64,000 nt of DNA from Erythrobacter sp. (GTDB lineage: Bacteria; Pseudomonadota; Alphaproteobacteria; Sphingomonadales; Sphingomonadaceae), in NCBI GenBank assembly GCA_009993605.1, contig JAACTB010000014.1:62001-126000 (forward strand). Reading direction: 5' to 3'. The notes beneath the pieces are model-generated. The model ran no database searches. It was not told the DNA's origin and saw nothing but the letters and a program-made list of their open reading frames with translations. Shown here in pieces: positions 16,310 through 25,691 of this stretch; position 1 is the stretch's first letter; each line of letters opens with the position of its first letter. The translations under genes and the position numbers were made by a program.

Positions 16310-16765
16310 CTAGCGCAGGCGCCTGAAGAACCCTCGCAGCAGCTCACCCGCCTCGCGCTCCCCCATGCCCGCATAGATTTCCGGTCGGTGCAGACATTGC
16401 GGCTGGTCGAACACGCGCGCGCCGTATTCCACCGCGCCGCCCTTGGGATCGCTCGCCCCGTAATAGAGCTTTGCAATGCGGGCATGGGCGATGGCGCCCG
16501 CGCACATGGCGCAGGGCTCCAGCGTGACCCATAATTCGCAATCCGTGAGCCGTTCGTTGCCGAGCGCTTGGGCCGCGGCGCGGATCGCCACGATCTCCGC
16601 ATGGGCGGTCGGATCGTGGTCCCGGCGCGGCGCATTGCGGCCTTCGCCGATCACCTGCCCGCGATGGACCACCACCGCGCCGACCGGCACCTCGCCCGCC
16701 GCCGCCGCCTCGCGCGCGAGCCTGAGGGCCCTTGCCATCGGTTCGGGGGTCGGCCATCCATGCAT
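16310..16765 (-). CDS. tadA: tRNA-specific adenosine deaminase
   Basis: 151 residues, normal length for TadA, which converts A34 to inosine in tRNA-Arg(ACG). The zinc site is complete: HAEIVAI (His 55, catalytic Glu 57) and PCAMC (Cys 85 and 88). The substrate-binding AMCAGAIAHARI and YYGASDPKGGA segments follow. It is convergent with RNase T2 and divergent from rpmB. Confidence 0.96.
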   Translation of the reverse strand: MHGWPTPEPMARALRLAREAAAAGEVPVGAVVVHRGQVIGEGRNAPRRDHDPTAHAEIVAIRAAAQALGNERLTDCELWVTLEPCAMCAGAIAHARIAKLYYGASDPKGGAVEYGARVFDQPQCLHRPEIYAGMGEREAGELLRGFFRRLR

Positions 16766-16806
16766 CGCACCCCGGCTTAGCCCGCCCTGCCCCGTCCGGC
16801 AAACGC

Positions 16807-16835
16807 TTGACGATTCGCCTGTCGCTGGCTATGCG
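16807..16835 (+). promoter_or_regulatory. Candidate promoter for rpmB
   Basis: TTGACG (16807-16812), a 17-bp spacer and TATGCG (16830-16835) fit a housekeeping promoter with a good -35 and a modest -10. It lies in the tadA-rpmB gap and would give a leader of roughly 75 bases before the rpmB ATG. Confidence 0.4.
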
Positions 16836-16917
16836 CGCCGCTTTCCGGGATACCGGTGTTACTTGATCGCCTGCGGGGCAGTTTCCGCACGCATCCATTC
16901 GAACGAGAGATTTGATC

Positions 16918-17208
16918 ATGTCGCGCATCTGCGAACTGACGGGCAAGGGCCGCCAGGTCGGCCACAATGTGAGCCACGCCAACAACAAGACCAAGAAGGT
17001 CTTCCTGCCGAACCTTCAGAACGTCACGCTGATGAGCGAGAAGCTGGATCGCAGCTTCAAGTTCCGCGTCTCGACCCATGGCCTGCGCTCGGTCGAGCAC
17101 AATGGCGGGCTCGACAACTGGCTGATGAAAACCAGCGACACCAAGCTGTCGGATCGCGCGCTCAAAGTGAAGCGCGAGCTCAAGAAAGCGACTGCCGCGG
17201 CCGCCTGA
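16918..17208 (+). CDS. rpmB: 50S ribosomal protein L28
   Basis: 96 residues beginning [11 protein letters not shown], with the characteristic [16 protein letters not shown] segment and a KVKRELKKA tail. L28 binds 23S rRNA in the large subunit. The length is normal for alphaproteobacteria, which have a longer L28 than enterics. ATG 16918 is preceded by GAGAGA. A candidate promoter lies upstream and a terminator downstream, so it is probably a single-gene unit. Confidence 0.97.
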   Translation: MSRICELTGKGRQVGHNVSHANNKTKKVFLPNLQNVTLMSEKLDRSFKFRVSTHGLRSVEHNGGLDNWLMKTSDTKLSDRALKVKRELKKATAAAA

Positions 17209-17228
17209 GGCGCCGTTCGCTTTTCTTC

Positions 17229-18254
17229 CTAACGACTGCGTGAAGGGCGCTCGGGGCTTCCGGGCGCCTTTTCGCGTGTCTGCACCGGGCTGGAATAGAC
17301 GAGGCGCACCAGCAGCGAACGCTGGAAGGCGGAGAAATTGTCGTCCGAAACCAGCCAGAGGGCGGCTGCGCCGTCCGCCATTTCCATCGCCGCGATCCCT
17401 TCGAAATTGTCGTTCGGCATACCGCGCGGCAGAGACAGCATCTCTTCGGGCCGCCAGACGGCACCCGGTTCGAGGCTGGCCGAATCGAGCCGCACGATCG
17501 CGCTGACGAAACGCGGGGGGATGCCCCATTCGATCCGGCGGAGCAGAACCAATACTTCGCCTGACGAAACTTGCGTCATGTCGACGGGGCGAAAGCCCTC
17601 GGGCGCGGCGAAGCGGAACGCTGCGCCCTTCGCGCCTGTGGTGGGATCGGCGTTGAACACGACGCCGCGATTATAGGTCTCGCCCCGGCGTACGACCTCG
17701 GCGATCGCGACGAAGCGCCCGTCCGCCAGCCGCGCAAAGGATTCGGGGCCGGAGTTCGAGCGCCAATCGGCCATGGCGGCGGGTTCGACCCGGCGGATCG
17801 GCGCCAGATCGGGCGTGAGCGCCTCGATCGCATTGCTGCCCTCATAGGCCGCCCAGATCCGCCCGCTTGCCGGATCGTGAGCCAGTGCCTCCACATCCGC
17901 GTCGCGCTTGTCCCGCTCGGCGCTGCCGGTAATGGCGAGGAAGCGGGCCTCCATCGCCCGTGTCCCCGGACGCTCGATTGCCAGCAATCCCCCCGCATCG
18001 CTTGCCGCCAGCAGGGAATTATCGCCACGCGCGATTAGCGCCGAATATCCGCCAAGGCCGCGACTCGTGCTCGACAAAGCCCATGCCCCGGTCAGCAGCA
18101 GCGGCCCCTCCCGCCGCGCCTCCGGTGCGGTGTCCGCCGGCGTGAAGACGATGGCCGCGCCCGGATCGATCGGGCGCACCTCGCTGCGCCACACCGTCCC
18201 CGGTGCCAGACCGAGCGCCACGGCCACGGCGAGGAAGGCGCGCAGCGGGCGCAA
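17229..18254 (-). CDS. Esterase-like activity of phytase family protein
   Basis: 341 residues with a signal peptide (about 1-20). The mature part matches PF13449, a beta-propeller called esterase-like of phytase. Visible blocks: GGYSALIARGDNSLLAASDAGGLL (split; about 68-92), DVEALAHDPASGRIWAAYEG (about 119-138), NSGPESFARLADGRFVAIAE (about 166-185) and PNDNFEGIAAMEM near the C-terminus, with the acidic residues expected for calcium or substrate contact. A periplasmic hydrolase is likely; the substrate is not known. It follows the M23 lipoprotein gene by 9 bp on the same strand. Confidence 0.87.
   Translation of the reverse strand: MRPLRAFLAVAVALGLAPGTVWRSEVRPIDPGAAIVFTPADTAPEARREGPLLLTGAWALSSTSRGLGGYSALIARGDNSLLAASDAGGLLAIERPGTRAMEARFLAITGSAERDKRDADVEALAHDPASGRIWAAYEGSNAIEALTPDLAPIRRVEPAAMADWRSNSGPESFARLADGRFVAIAEVVRRGETYNRGVVFNADPTTGAKGAAFRFAAPEGFRPVDMTQVSSGEVLVLLRRIEWGIPPRFVSAIVRLDSASLEPGAVWRPEEMLSLPRGMPNDNFEGIAAMEMADGAAALWLVSDDNFSAFQRSLLVRLVYSSPVQTREKAPGSPERPSRSR
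17246..17272 (+). terminator. Rho-independent terminator of rpmB, inside the end of the opposing gene
   Basis: A 9-bp stem (17246-17254 with 17260-17268, one G-U pair), a 5-nt loop and TTTT at 17269-17272. It lies 38 bases after the rpmB stop and inside the last codons of the minus-strand phytase-like gene. Confidence 0.55.
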
Positions 18255-18263
18255 ACGGTTTCC

Positions 18264-19190
18264 CTAGCGGTCGACGAAGAGCAACGGATCGAGCCGCGCG
18301 CCGTGCCAGGTCAGCCCCCAATGGAGGTGTGGCCCGGTGGCGCGCCCGGACGCGCCGACATCGCCGATATGCTGGCCTTGGGTGACTCGCTCGCCCTCGC
18401 GCACGAGGATGCGCGAACAATGCAGGAAGGCGCTGTTGAGCCCCTGGCCGTGATCGACGATCAGCAATTGCCCCTCGAGCGAGTAATCCTCGACCGCCAG
18501 CACCACCACGCCATCCGCCGGCGCGACGAAGGGCGTGCCGGTCGGCTGCGCGATGTCGAGGCCGGAGTGGTAGCTGCCCGGCTCGCCGCGATAGATGCGC
18601 TGCGATCCGAAGCGGCCCGAGATCCGCCCTCTCACCGGCCAGACGAAATCCTGCCGCCACCCTTCGGCTCCGGTGCGTTTCTGGCGCGAGAGGTAGATGG
18701 CTTCGAGTTCGGGATTGCGCCGCGCCATGAAGGCCGCCGACGCGCCGCCGGGTGTGCGCGCGACGTTCACGCGCTCGATATTCCAGTCGCGCGGAGACAC
18801 CGCGACGGGACTGGCGATCATGCGCCCGTCGGCCAGAGTCGCGGTGAGGCGCGCCTGCGGCCCCGAATCGCGGTCGAAGGCGGCGAAGAAACGACCCTCC
18901 TCGTCGAGGATCAACTCCTGATCGTCCAGTTTCGCCGAAACCGCCCCGCCGGGAGCGGTGCCGCGGATCCAGCCGCCTTGCGTCAGTTCTCCGTCGAAGG
19001 TGAAGACGGGAGCGCGGGCCGGAGTGGGGGCGGGCGCCGGAACGGGGGTGGGCGTCGGGGTCGGTTGGGTACGAACCGGCTGGACCGTCTCGGTCGCCGG
19101 CCCTGTCACCGGGGGCGCGCTATCGGCGGCGACGCATCCGGCCAGCGCGAACAGCGACAGGCCAAGCAGCGACGTGAAACGAAACCTCAC
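18264..19190 (-). CDS. M23 family metallopeptidase lipoprotein (LytM-like)
   Basis: 308 residues. The GTG start at 19190 gives a lipoprotein signal MRFRFTSLLGLSLFALAGC, with the acylated Cys at about 19. A Pro/Thr-rich linker (about 30-55) and a beta-rich middle domain precede the M23 domain. Zinc ligands are seen in YHSGLDIAQPTGTP (His-x3-Asp) and GPHLHWGLTWHG (HxH). The protein should cleave or regulate peptidoglycan at the outer or inner membrane. The stop codon of the DUF2093 gene and this GTG share four bases (GTGA), so translation is coupled. Confidence 0.92.
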   Translation of the reverse strand: MRFRFTSLLGLSLFALAGCVAADSAPPVTGPATETVQPVRTQPTPTPTPVPAPAPTPARAPVFTFDGELTQGGWIRGTAPGGAVSAKLDDQELILDEEGRFFAAFDRDSGPQARLTATLADGRMIASPVAVSPRDWNIERVNVARTPGGASAAFMARRNPELEAIYLSRQKRTGAEGWRQDFVWPVRGRISGRFGSQRIYRGEPGSYHSGLDIAQPTGTPFVAPADGVVVLAVEDYSLEGQLLIVDHGQGLNSAFLHCSRILVREGERVTQGQHIGDVGASGRATGPHLHWGLTWHGARLDPLLFVDR

Positions 19191-19417
19191 GAATCGGCCC
19201 GCTGAGCCGTCCCCTGGGCCATCCGCTGTGTCGCCATTTCCGCGCTGGCATAGGCTTCCTGGTGGTGGACGCTCCAATAGCGCAGCTCTTCCAGGGGGAT
19301 CGCCTGGCCGCTGACGGCGCAGAAGACATGGGTGCCCGCGCGCAGGACGCGAAAGCCGTTGGGGCCGTATTGCAAGCGGGCTTCGCCGTCGCTTCGATCT
19401 CGGGAGGACATCAACAT
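19187..19417 (-). CDS. DUF2093 domain-containing protein
   Basis: 76 residues matching the small DUF2093 family of alphaproteobacteria. Conserved-looking blocks are ARLQYGPNGFRVLRAGTHVFCAVSG (split; about 13-37) and IPLEELRYWSVHHQEAYAS (about 40-58), usually at the end of a biosynthetic or repair operon. Function unknown. It lies between xseA (25 bp upstream) and the M23 lipoprotein gene (4-bp overlap). A second Met two residues in (19411) is an alternative start. Confidence 0.88.
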   Translation of the reverse strand: MLMSSRDRSDGEARLQYGPNGFRVLRAGTHVFCAVSGQAIPLEELRYWSVHHQEAYASAEMATQRMAQGTAQRADS

Positions 19418-19441
19418 GGGTCGCTTCCTAGCAAGCCGCGC

Positions 19442-20899
19442 TCATCCGAACAAATCTTCCTGACCTGGCGAAGCGGCGCTTTGCCTTTTGGGGCGCTTGG
19501 CGGGCGAGGCGGCTGGTGCGCCGACAGGGACCGCCGCCAGATCGCCGTCGCGGAACTTGAGCGTCAGCGCCGCTTCCTTGCCCGCCGCCGTACGGTCGGT
19601 CAGCGTCCGGCCATCCGCCCCGGTCACTCTGACATAGCCGCGCGCCAGCACCGCGTCGGGATCGAGCGAGCGCATGACGCGCACGGTGCCGGCCAGTCTC
19701 TCGCGCGAATCGCTTATACGGCGTTCGACAAGCGTCGGGGCCAAGCGCAGCGCGGCAAGATCGCGCCCCGCATCGCGCAGATTGCGATGCAGCACGGCAG
19801 GCGTCAGCCGCAATTCGCCGAGCTTCTGCCGCCCCGAAGCCGCGCGATCGAGCAGCCCCCGCTTCAACCGCTCGCCCGCCTCGTCCAGCCTCTGCGCCTT
19901 GGGCTGGAGCAGGGCTTCCAGCTTCGGCATCCGCTGGACCCGCGCCTCCAGCCGCTCGCGCCCGAGCGCCACCGGACGGGCGGCGCATTGCCGCTGGCGA
20001 TGGCCGAGATCGGCGAGCATCGCGGCGAGGTCGGCCCTTACCGGCACCGCCCGCTCCGCCGCAGCGGTCGGCGTCGGCGCGCGTACATCCGCCGCGAAAT
20101 CGGCCAAAGTCGTGTCGGTCTCGTGCCCGACCGCGCTGATCGTGGGAATCGTCGATCCCGCGATGGCGCGCACCACGATCTCCTCGTTGAAGCTCCACAG
20201 ATCCTCGATCGAGCCGCCGCCGCGCGCCACGATCACGAGATCGGGCCGGTTCGGATCGCCTGCATCGATGCCGGAAAAGCCCTGCACCGCCCCTGCAACC
20301 TGTTCGGCAGCACCCTGCCCCTGCACCAGCACCGGCCAGACGATCACGCGGCTGGGAAACCGGTCCGCCAGCCGGTGCAGGATGTCGCGAATCACCGCCC
20401 CGGTGGGCGATGTCACCACGCCGATGGTGCGCGGCAGGAATGGGAGCGCGCGCTTGCGTCCCTCGTCGAACAGGCCCTCCGCCGCCAATCGCGCGCGGGT
20501 CCTTTCGAGCAGCGCCAGCAGCGCGCCTTCGCCCGCCAGCTCCATTCGTTCGATCACGATCTGGTATTTGGAACGCCCGGGATAGGTCGTCAGCTTGCCC
20601 GTCGCGACGACCTCCAGCCCGTCTTCCGGCTTGAAGGGCAAGCGCTGGGTGTTGCCGCGCCACATGACCCCGTCGATTACCGCCTTCTCGTCCTTGAGCG
20701 CGCAATAGAGGTGGCCCGAAGCCGCCCGCTTCACCCCCGACAATTCGCCGCGCAACCGCACGAAGCCGAAGCGATCCTCCACCGTGCGTTTCAAGAGGTT
20801 CGATATCTCGCTGATCGAATAGGCCTGGGCGTTGTCGCCATCGGCCTCCCGCGCTACCAGCCCGCGGTCAGTTTCGTCGTCTGAGAGGTAATCGGCCAT
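19442..20899 (-). CDS. xseA: Exodeoxyribonuclease VII large subunit
   Basis: 485 residues. The N-terminal OB-fold domain (about 23-120: [37 protein letters not shown]) is followed by the catalytic core with [29 protein letters not shown] and [15 protein letters not shown], and a long coiled-coil region (about 290-400). With XseB it degrades single-stranded DNA during repair. The ATG at 20899-20897 is chosen because homologues begin about here. It lies on the same CATG as the divergent purD start. No xseB gene is in the window. Confidence 0.95.
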   Translation of the reverse strand: MADYLSDDETDRGLVAREADGDNAQAYSISEISNLLKRTVEDRFGFVRLRGELSGVKRAASGHLYCALKDEKAVIDGVMWRGNTQRLPFKPEDGLEVVATGKLTTYPGRSKYQIVIERMELAGEGALLALLERTRARLAAEGLFDEGRKRALPFLPRTIGVVTSPTGAVIRDILHRLADRFPSRVIVWPVLVQGQGAAEQVAGAVQGFSGIDAGDPNRPDLVIVARGGGSIEDLWSFNEEIVVRAIAGSTIPTISAVGHETDTTLADFAADVRAPTPTAAAERAVPVRADLAAMLADLGHRQRQCAARPVALGRERLEARVQRMPKLEALLQPKAQRLDEAGERLKRGLLDRAASGRQKLGELRLTPAVLHRNLRDAGRDLAALRLAPTLVERRISDSRERLAGTVRVMRSLDPDAVLARGYVRVTGADGRTLTDRTAAGKEAALTLKFRDGDLAAVPVGAPAASPAKRPKRQSAASPGQEDLFG

Positions 20900-22184
20900 G
20901 AATATCCTGTTGCTGGGCTCGGGCGGGCGCGAACATGCGCTGGCATGGAAGCTATCGCAATCCCGATTGCTGGCGGAGGACGGCGATACCCTGTTCGCCG
21001 CGCCGGGCAATCCGGGGATGGCGGATCATGCGCGATGCGTCGCGCTCGACATGGGCGATCACGATGCGGTGAAACGCTTCTGTGCGGAGAACGCGATCGG
21101 CCTCGTGGTCATCGGCCCGGAGGTTCCGCTGGTCGAGGGCCTGGCCGATACTTTGCGCGATGCCAGCGTTCCGGTCTTCGGACCGTCCAAGGCCGCCGCC
21201 CAGCTCGAAGGAAGCAAGGGCTTCACCAAGGATCTGTGCGAGCGCGCCGACATCCCCACCGCGCGCTATATCCGTGCGACCTCGCTGGAGGCGGCCTGGG
21301 GCGCGCTGAAACGCTTCGATCCGCCCTTCGTCCTGAAAGCCGACGGGCTGGCCGCGGGCAAGGGCGTGGTGATCGCGGAAACGCGCGAAGAGGCGCAGCA
21401 CGCTTTGTCCGACATGTTCGACGGCAAGTTCGGCGCAGCGGGCGCCGAGGTCGTGATCGAACAATTCCTGACGGGCGAGGAGGCGAGCTTCTTCGCGCTG
21501 ACCGACGGGACCCATATCGTCCCCTTCGGCACTGCGCAGGATCACAAGCGCGTCGGCGAAGGGGATTTGGGGCCCAACACCGGCGGCATGGGCGCCTATT
21601 CCCCCGCCCCGGTGCTGAGCGCCGAATTGCAGGCCGAGGCCATGCGCACGATCATCGAACCGACGGTTGCCGCGATGCGCGAGGCGGGCACGCCGTTTTC
21701 GGGCGTGCTCTATGCCGGGCTGATGCTGACCGAGAGCGGCCCGCAATTGATCGAATACAATGTCCGCTTCGGCGATCCCGAATGCCAGGTGCTGATGATG
21801 CGGCTGGAGAGCGATCTCGGCGAGATCATGCTCGCCTGCGCCGAAGGAAGGCTGGGCGGGATCGAACCGCCCCGCTTCAGCGACGATTTCGCGCTGACGG
21901 TGGTGATGGCGGCGGAAGGCTATCCCGGCACACCCAAGAAGGGCGGCACGATCGATCTGGGCGAATCGGAAGCGCATGGAGCCAAGGTGTTCCACGCGGG
22001 CACCGCGCGCGACGGCGAAGCGCTGACCGCGAATGGCGGGCGCGTGCTCAACGTGACCGCGCGGGGTGCAAGCGCCAGCGAGGCCCAGGCCGCCGCCTAT
22101 CGCGCGGTCGATGCGGTGGATTTCCCCGAAGGTTTCTGCCGCCGCGATATCGGCCAGCGCGAGGTGCGGCGCGAACGCGGCTGA
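20898..22184 (+). CDS. purD: Phosphoribosylamine-glycine ligase
   Basis: 428 residues beginning [19 protein letters not shown], the standard PurD opening. ATP-grasp features include [15 protein letters not shown] (about 146-160), [23 protein letters not shown] (split; about 211-234) and [12 protein letters not shown] (about 287-298). It makes glycinamide ribonucleotide in purine synthesis. The start ATG (20898-20900) overlaps the xseA ATG on the other strand, so the purD leader and any promoter must lie inside xseA. It is convergent with the GGDEF gene, 15 bp away. Confidence 0.97.
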   Translation: MNILLLGSGGREHALAWKLSQSRLLAEDGDTLFAAPGNPGMADHARCVALDMGDHDAVKRFCAENAIGLVVIGPEVPLVEGLADTLRDASVPVFGPSKAAAQLEGSKGFTKDLCERADIPTARYIRATSLEAAWGALKRFDPPFVLKADGLAAGKGVVIAETREEAQHALSDMFDGKFGAAGAEVVIEQFLTGEEASFFALTDGTHIVPFGTAQDHKRVGEGDLGPNTGGMGAYSPAPVLSAELQAEAMRTIIEPTVAAMREAGTPFSGVLYAGLMLTESGPQLIEYNVRFGDPECQVLMMRLESDLGEIMLACAEGRLGGIEPPRFSDDFALTVVMAAEGYPGTPKKGGTIDLGESEAHGAKVFHAGTARDGEALTANGGRVLNVTARGASASEAQAAAYRAVDAVDFPEGFCRRDIGQREVRRERG

Positions 22185-22199
22185 CCGCGCGCCGCCGCG

Positions 22200-23345
22200 T
22201 CAGGCTGCCAGCCGCTCCGCCAGTTCCACGCGGTCGCGCCCCTTGTCCTTGGCGCGATAGAGCGCTTCGTCGGCGCGCTGCATGATCGCGGACAGATCCT
22301 CGCCCGCCGCATGTTCGGCACAGCCCATGCTCGCGCTCAACTCCTCTTCGACGGAAAGGCTCTCGCGACAGGCCTTTGCGAAGCTCTCGCGCAGCCGCTC
22401 CGCAATGGCGGCCGCGTCTTCCAGCGTGGCCAGCGGCAGGTGCAGCGCGAATTCCTCCCCGCCGATCCGGCCGCACACGCTGCGGCGCTCGGTCGCCTGC
22501 TCCAGCACGTCTGCAAACACGCAGATCGCGCCATCGCCCATCTCGTGGCCGTAGCGATCGTTGATGCGCTTGAAGTGGTCGAGATCGGCGAGGATCAGCA
22601 CGCCGGGTTCGCGCCGGATCGAATCGAGCGCGAGATATTCGAATGTCCCGCGATTGTAGAGCCCGGTGAGGTAATCGCGCTCCGCCCGGAAGCGGATATC
22701 CGCCAGCGCCCAGGCCGCCACGCGCGCGATGATCAGCACGATGGCCAGCAGTTCGAGCGCGCCCAGAACGACGAGATAGCTGCGATCGATATTGGAATTG
22801 CGCAGCTCGGCAAACCCCATGTCGAGACCGAGAATGGACGGGACCACCACCAGGCGGCTCGCTTCCACCGCGACCACACTCATCAGAACAGCGAGCAGCG
22901 CCCAATCGAGCCAGCGTTTGCGGCTCACCTTCCACACGCGAAAGGCAAGCTCGCATTCGATCATCGCGAAGCCGCTCACCATCGCGGCGTAAGCGAGCAG
23001 GAAGGGGACTTCGAGAACGGTCCCGGCAAAAGCGGCGGCCAGCAGGCCGAAGGCCGCGCTGCGCCAGCGCCAATAGCTCCTAGGCTGGCGATAGACCTGG
23101 CGCAGTGCCTGGGCGAAGCCGATCAGCGCCAGCGGGACCAGCAAAGTGGCGCTCGCCATGTCGAACAGGGGCCCGCGCGACAGGCCGACGGACCAGACCT
23201 GCAGCGTCCCGATCGCGATCGACCCGAACAGCCAGGCCAGCGCGCGCTTGCGCCGCATCCCGGCGAGCAGGGCCGCGACGCTCATGACAGCCGTCCCGAA
23301 CAGCACCACGTAGAGGGTGTTAATCGTGACGGTGAAGTCGGTCAT
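22200..23345 (-). CDS. Membrane-bound diguanylate cyclase (GGDEF)
   Basis: 381 residues. Five to seven hydrophobic helices fill residues 5-215, and a GGDEF domain follows: RDYLTGLYNRGTFEYL (about 220-235), LADLDHFKRINDRYGHEMGD (about 250-270), active site RIGGEEFAL, and MQRADEALYRAKDKGRD near the end. All substrate and metal positions look intact, so cyclic di-GMP synthesis is expected. The product-inhibition I-site RxxD five residues before GGEEF is absent (ERRS instead), so feedback control may differ. No known periplasmic sensor domain is seen. Confidence 0.92.
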   Translation of the reverse strand: MTDFTVTINTLYVVLFGTAVMSVAALLAGMRRKRALAWLFGSIAIGTLQVWSVGLSRGPLFDMASATLLVPLALIGFAQALRQVYRQPRSYWRWRSAAFGLLAAAFAGTVLEVPFLLAYAAMVSGFAMIECELAFRVWKVSRKRWLDWALLAVLMSVVAVEASRLVVVPSILGLDMGFAELRNSNIDRSYLVVLGALELLAIVLIIARVAAWALADIRFRAERDYLTGLYNRGTFEYLALDSIRREPGVLILADLDHFKRINDRYGHEMGDGAICVFADVLEQATERRSVCGRIGGEEFALHLPLATLEDAAAIAERLRESFAKACRESLSVEEELSASMGCAEHAAGEDLSAIMQRADEALYRAKDKGRDRVELAERLAA

Positions 23346-23382
23346 GGTGACGGTGCGCCGATCGAGGTCCGCGAGCGAGGCG

Positions 23383-24405
23383 TCATCCCAGCCGCTTCGC
23401 CACCAGCGCCTTCAGATCGGCTTCGCTGCGCGCGCCGTAATGCGAGATGATTTCCGCCGCGCAGACCGCGCCCATGGTGAGGCAGGTCTCGAGCGATTCG
23501 CCGCGCGCATGGCCCGTCAGGAAGCCCGCCGCGAACAGATCGCCCGCGCCGGTAGTGTCGACCACCTTGTCGACCGGTTCGGCGGGGACTTCGGCGCGGG
23601 TTTGGCCCTGCACGGCGACCGCACCCTTGGCGCTGCGCGTGGCGACGACGGTGGGGATCTTGCCGCTCAATTTGGCGAGGCCCGCATCGAAATCGCTCTC
23701 GCCCGTCAGAGACGCCAGTTCGGTTTCGTTGACGAACAGGATGTCGATCTGGCCCTCGTCGATGAGGGCGCGGAAATCGTCGCCGTGGCGGTCGATCACG
23801 AAGCTTTCGCTGGCGGTGAAGGCGACCTTGCGGCCCGCCCTGCGCGCCACCTCGATCGCGCGGCGCATGGCGCGGCGCGGCTCTTCCGGGTCCCAGAGAT
23901 AGCCTTCGAGATAGAGGATGCCCGCGCTCGCGATCAGTTCGTCGTCCAATGCTTCGGCGGGCAGGAACTGGGTGGCGCCGAGAAACGTGTTCATCGTCCG
24001 CTCGCCATCGGGCGTCACGAAGATGAGGCAGCGCGCGGTGGTTAGGCTGTCCTCGCTGCCTTCGGCGGGGCGCGAGGGCGTTTCGTAAGCGACGCCGATG
24101 GCGCGGATGTCGTGGGTGAAGACCTCGCCCAGTTGATCGTCCGCCACCTGACCCACGAAAGCGCATTTCGCGCCCAGCGCCGCCATGCCCGCCAGCGTGT
24201 TGGCCGCCGATCCGCCGGAGATTTCCTTTGCCGGCCCCATCGCCTGATAAAGCTCTTCGGCCCGCTCGGTATCGACCAGCGTCATCCCGCCCTTGCTCAA
24301 CCCGAGTTCGCCGATCAGCGCATCCTCGCATGGGGCCATCACGTCGACGATGGCGTTGCCGATGGCGATGACGTCGTATCGGGTGGGGGCGGCAGTGTCG
24401 GTCAT
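23383..24405 (-). CDS. PfkB family carbohydrate/nucleoside kinase (adenosine kinase-like)
   Basis: 340 residues of the ribokinase fold. It begins MTDTAAPTRYDVIAIGNAIVD, with the substrate motif ISGGSAANTLAGMAALG (about 62-78), a lid segment with TRCLIF-like residues, FVNETELASLTGE (about 206-218) and the catalytic VDTTGAGDLFAAGFL, whose Asp is the base. Sphingomonad homologues are named adenosine kinase or PfkB kinase. ATG 24405 is chosen over an in-frame start at 24468 because the family opening falls here. It is divergent from the EI24 gene. Confidence 0.9.
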   Translation of the reverse strand: MTDTAAPTRYDVIAIGNAIVDVMAPCEDALIGELGLSKGGMTLVDTERAEELYQAMGPAKEISGGSAANTLAGMAALGAKCAFVGQVADDQLGEVFTHDIRAIGVAYETPSRPAEGSEDSLTTARCLIFVTPDGERTMNTFLGATQFLPAEALDDELIASAGILYLEGYLWDPEEPRRAMRRAIEVARRAGRKVAFTASESFVIDRHGDDFRALIDEGQIDILFVNETELASLTGESDFDAGLAKLSGKIPTVVATRSAKGAVAVQGQTRAEVPAEPVDKVVDTTGAGDLFAAGFLTGHARGESLETCLTMGAVCAAEIISHYGARSEADLKALVAKRLG

Positions 24406-24528
24406 GAAAACTCCAGTGAAAACGGCATTACGTCGCGCGCGGTTAGCCGTTCGGCGGATCGAGGCCAAGGGCGCGATTGACTTGGGATCGTGCCTCTTCC
24501 ACTCCGCGCCGCTGATGACGAGCCTGCA

Positions 24529-25236
24529 ATGACGAGCCTACCCCGGGCCCTCGCCCTGTCGATCGCCCAGCTCGGCGACCGCGCGATCCTGCGCGTGCTG
24601 GCGAAGTCCGCAGCGCTGACGCTGGCGATTTTCGCAGCGCTGGGCGCGGCTCTGTGGTGGGCGCTCGATGCCGCGATCGAGGAGTGGATCGTCGCCACCC
24701 TGCCCGCCGACTACAGCGACGGGATCGCGGGCGTGGTCGCACTTGTCCTCGGCCTGCTCGCCGCTTGGTTTCTGTTCCGCGTGGTCGCGCTCGCCGTGAT
24801 CCAGCTCTTCGCCGACGAGATCGTCCAGGCGGTGGAGGCGCGCCATTATCCGCAGGCCGCGGCAGCCGCGCGCACGCTGCCGTTAAGCGAGGATATCGCC
24901 AATGGCGCGCGCGGCGCGGTGAGGGCCGTCGCGTTCAATCTCGTCGCCCTGCCCTTCGCGCTGATCCTGCTGGTGACCGGGATCGGCACCGCCTTGCTGT
25001 TCTGGTTCGTCAACGCGCTGCTGCTGGGCCGCGAGCTGACCGAGATGGTCACGCTGCGCCATTCCCCGCACGGAAAGACCGACGCGACTGCGGTCGGCGG
25101 CCTCACGCGCTTTTGTCTCGGCGGCGTCATCGCGGCGCTGCTCGCGATCCCCTTCGTCAATCTGCTCGCCCCCATAATCGGCGCGGCGGGCGCCACGCAT
25201 TTGTTTCATGGGAGGCCGCGCCATGCGCCGGTTTAA
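24529..25236 (+). CDS. EI24/CysZ-like integral membrane protein
   Basis: 235 residues with four to six membrane helices and amphipathic stretches, matching the EI24 domain family (PF07264), which includes the sulfate permease CysZ. Features: ALSIAQLGDRAILRVLAKSAALT at the N-terminus, LPLSEDIANGARGAVRAVAFN mid-protein, and NALLLGRELTEMVTLRHSP, close to the family's NxxxxGREL-FE pattern. The substrate is not established, and no cys genes are near. ATG 24529 fits the family start better than GTG 24490. The 3' end overlaps the next gene by 14 bp. Confidence 0.85.
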   Translation: MTSLPRALALSIAQLGDRAILRVLAKSAALTLAIFAALGAALWWALDAAIEEWIVATLPADYSDGIAGVVALVLGLLAAWFLFRVVALAVIQLFADEIVQAVEARHYPQAAAAARTLPLSEDIANGARGAVRAVAFNLVALPFALILLVTGIGTALLFWFVNALLLGRELTEMVTLRHSPHGKTDATAVGGLTRFCLGGVIAALLAIPFVNLLAPIIGAAGATHLFHGRPRHAPV

Positions 25237-25684
25237 ATTCGCTCGCCTGTCCATATCCGCTGTCGGTCTGGCCCTCGCTCTGTCGGGCTGCGTCACGACC
25301 CCGCCCGCGGGGACGACCGCCACCGGGGGAGAAGCGCAGCGCCCCCGCCCCACCAGCCCACCGCCGATGACCGTTCCGACCCCTGCACCGAGCGCCCGGC
25401 CCGGCGCCTTCATCCCCCCGAGAGTGATGAACCTGCCCGGCGTCGAAGGCGTGATCGGCAGCAATGCCGCCGCGCTGACCACGGTCTTCGGGACGCCCCG
25501 CCTCCAGGTGCGCGAAGGCGATGCGCTGAAACTGCAATTCACCGGCGAGGCGTGCGTGCTCGACGTCTATCTCTACCCGCTGACGCAAGGCGCCGAGCCA
25601 ACCGCCACCTATGTCGATGCGCGGCGGGCGAGCGATGGGCTGGATGTCGACCGGGCGAGCTGCGTGGCGGCGCTGAGGCGCTAG
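25223..25684 (+). CDS. Small lipoprotein, hypothetical
   Basis: 153 residues. The lipobox LALSGC (Cys at about 23) follows a basic MRRFKFAR start. A Pro/Thr-rich linker (about 28-65) precedes a compact domain with VIGSNAAALTTVFGTPRLQVREGDALKLQF (split) and a Cys pair (CVLDVYLYP and ASCVAALRR) that could form a disulfide. The GxPRLQxREGxxxxLQF style recalls SmpA/BamE-like small lipoproteins, but I would not assign it. It overlaps the EI24 gene by 14 bp and converges on sufA. Confidence 0.78.
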   Translation: MRRFKFARLSISAVGLALALSGCVTTPPAGTTATGGEAQRPRPTSPPPMTVPTPAPSARPGAFIPPRVMNLPGVEGVIGSNAAALTTVFGTPRLQVREGDALKLQFTGEACVLDVYLYPLTQGAEPTATYVDARRASDGLDVDRASCVAALRR

Positions 25685-25691
25685 GACCGCT

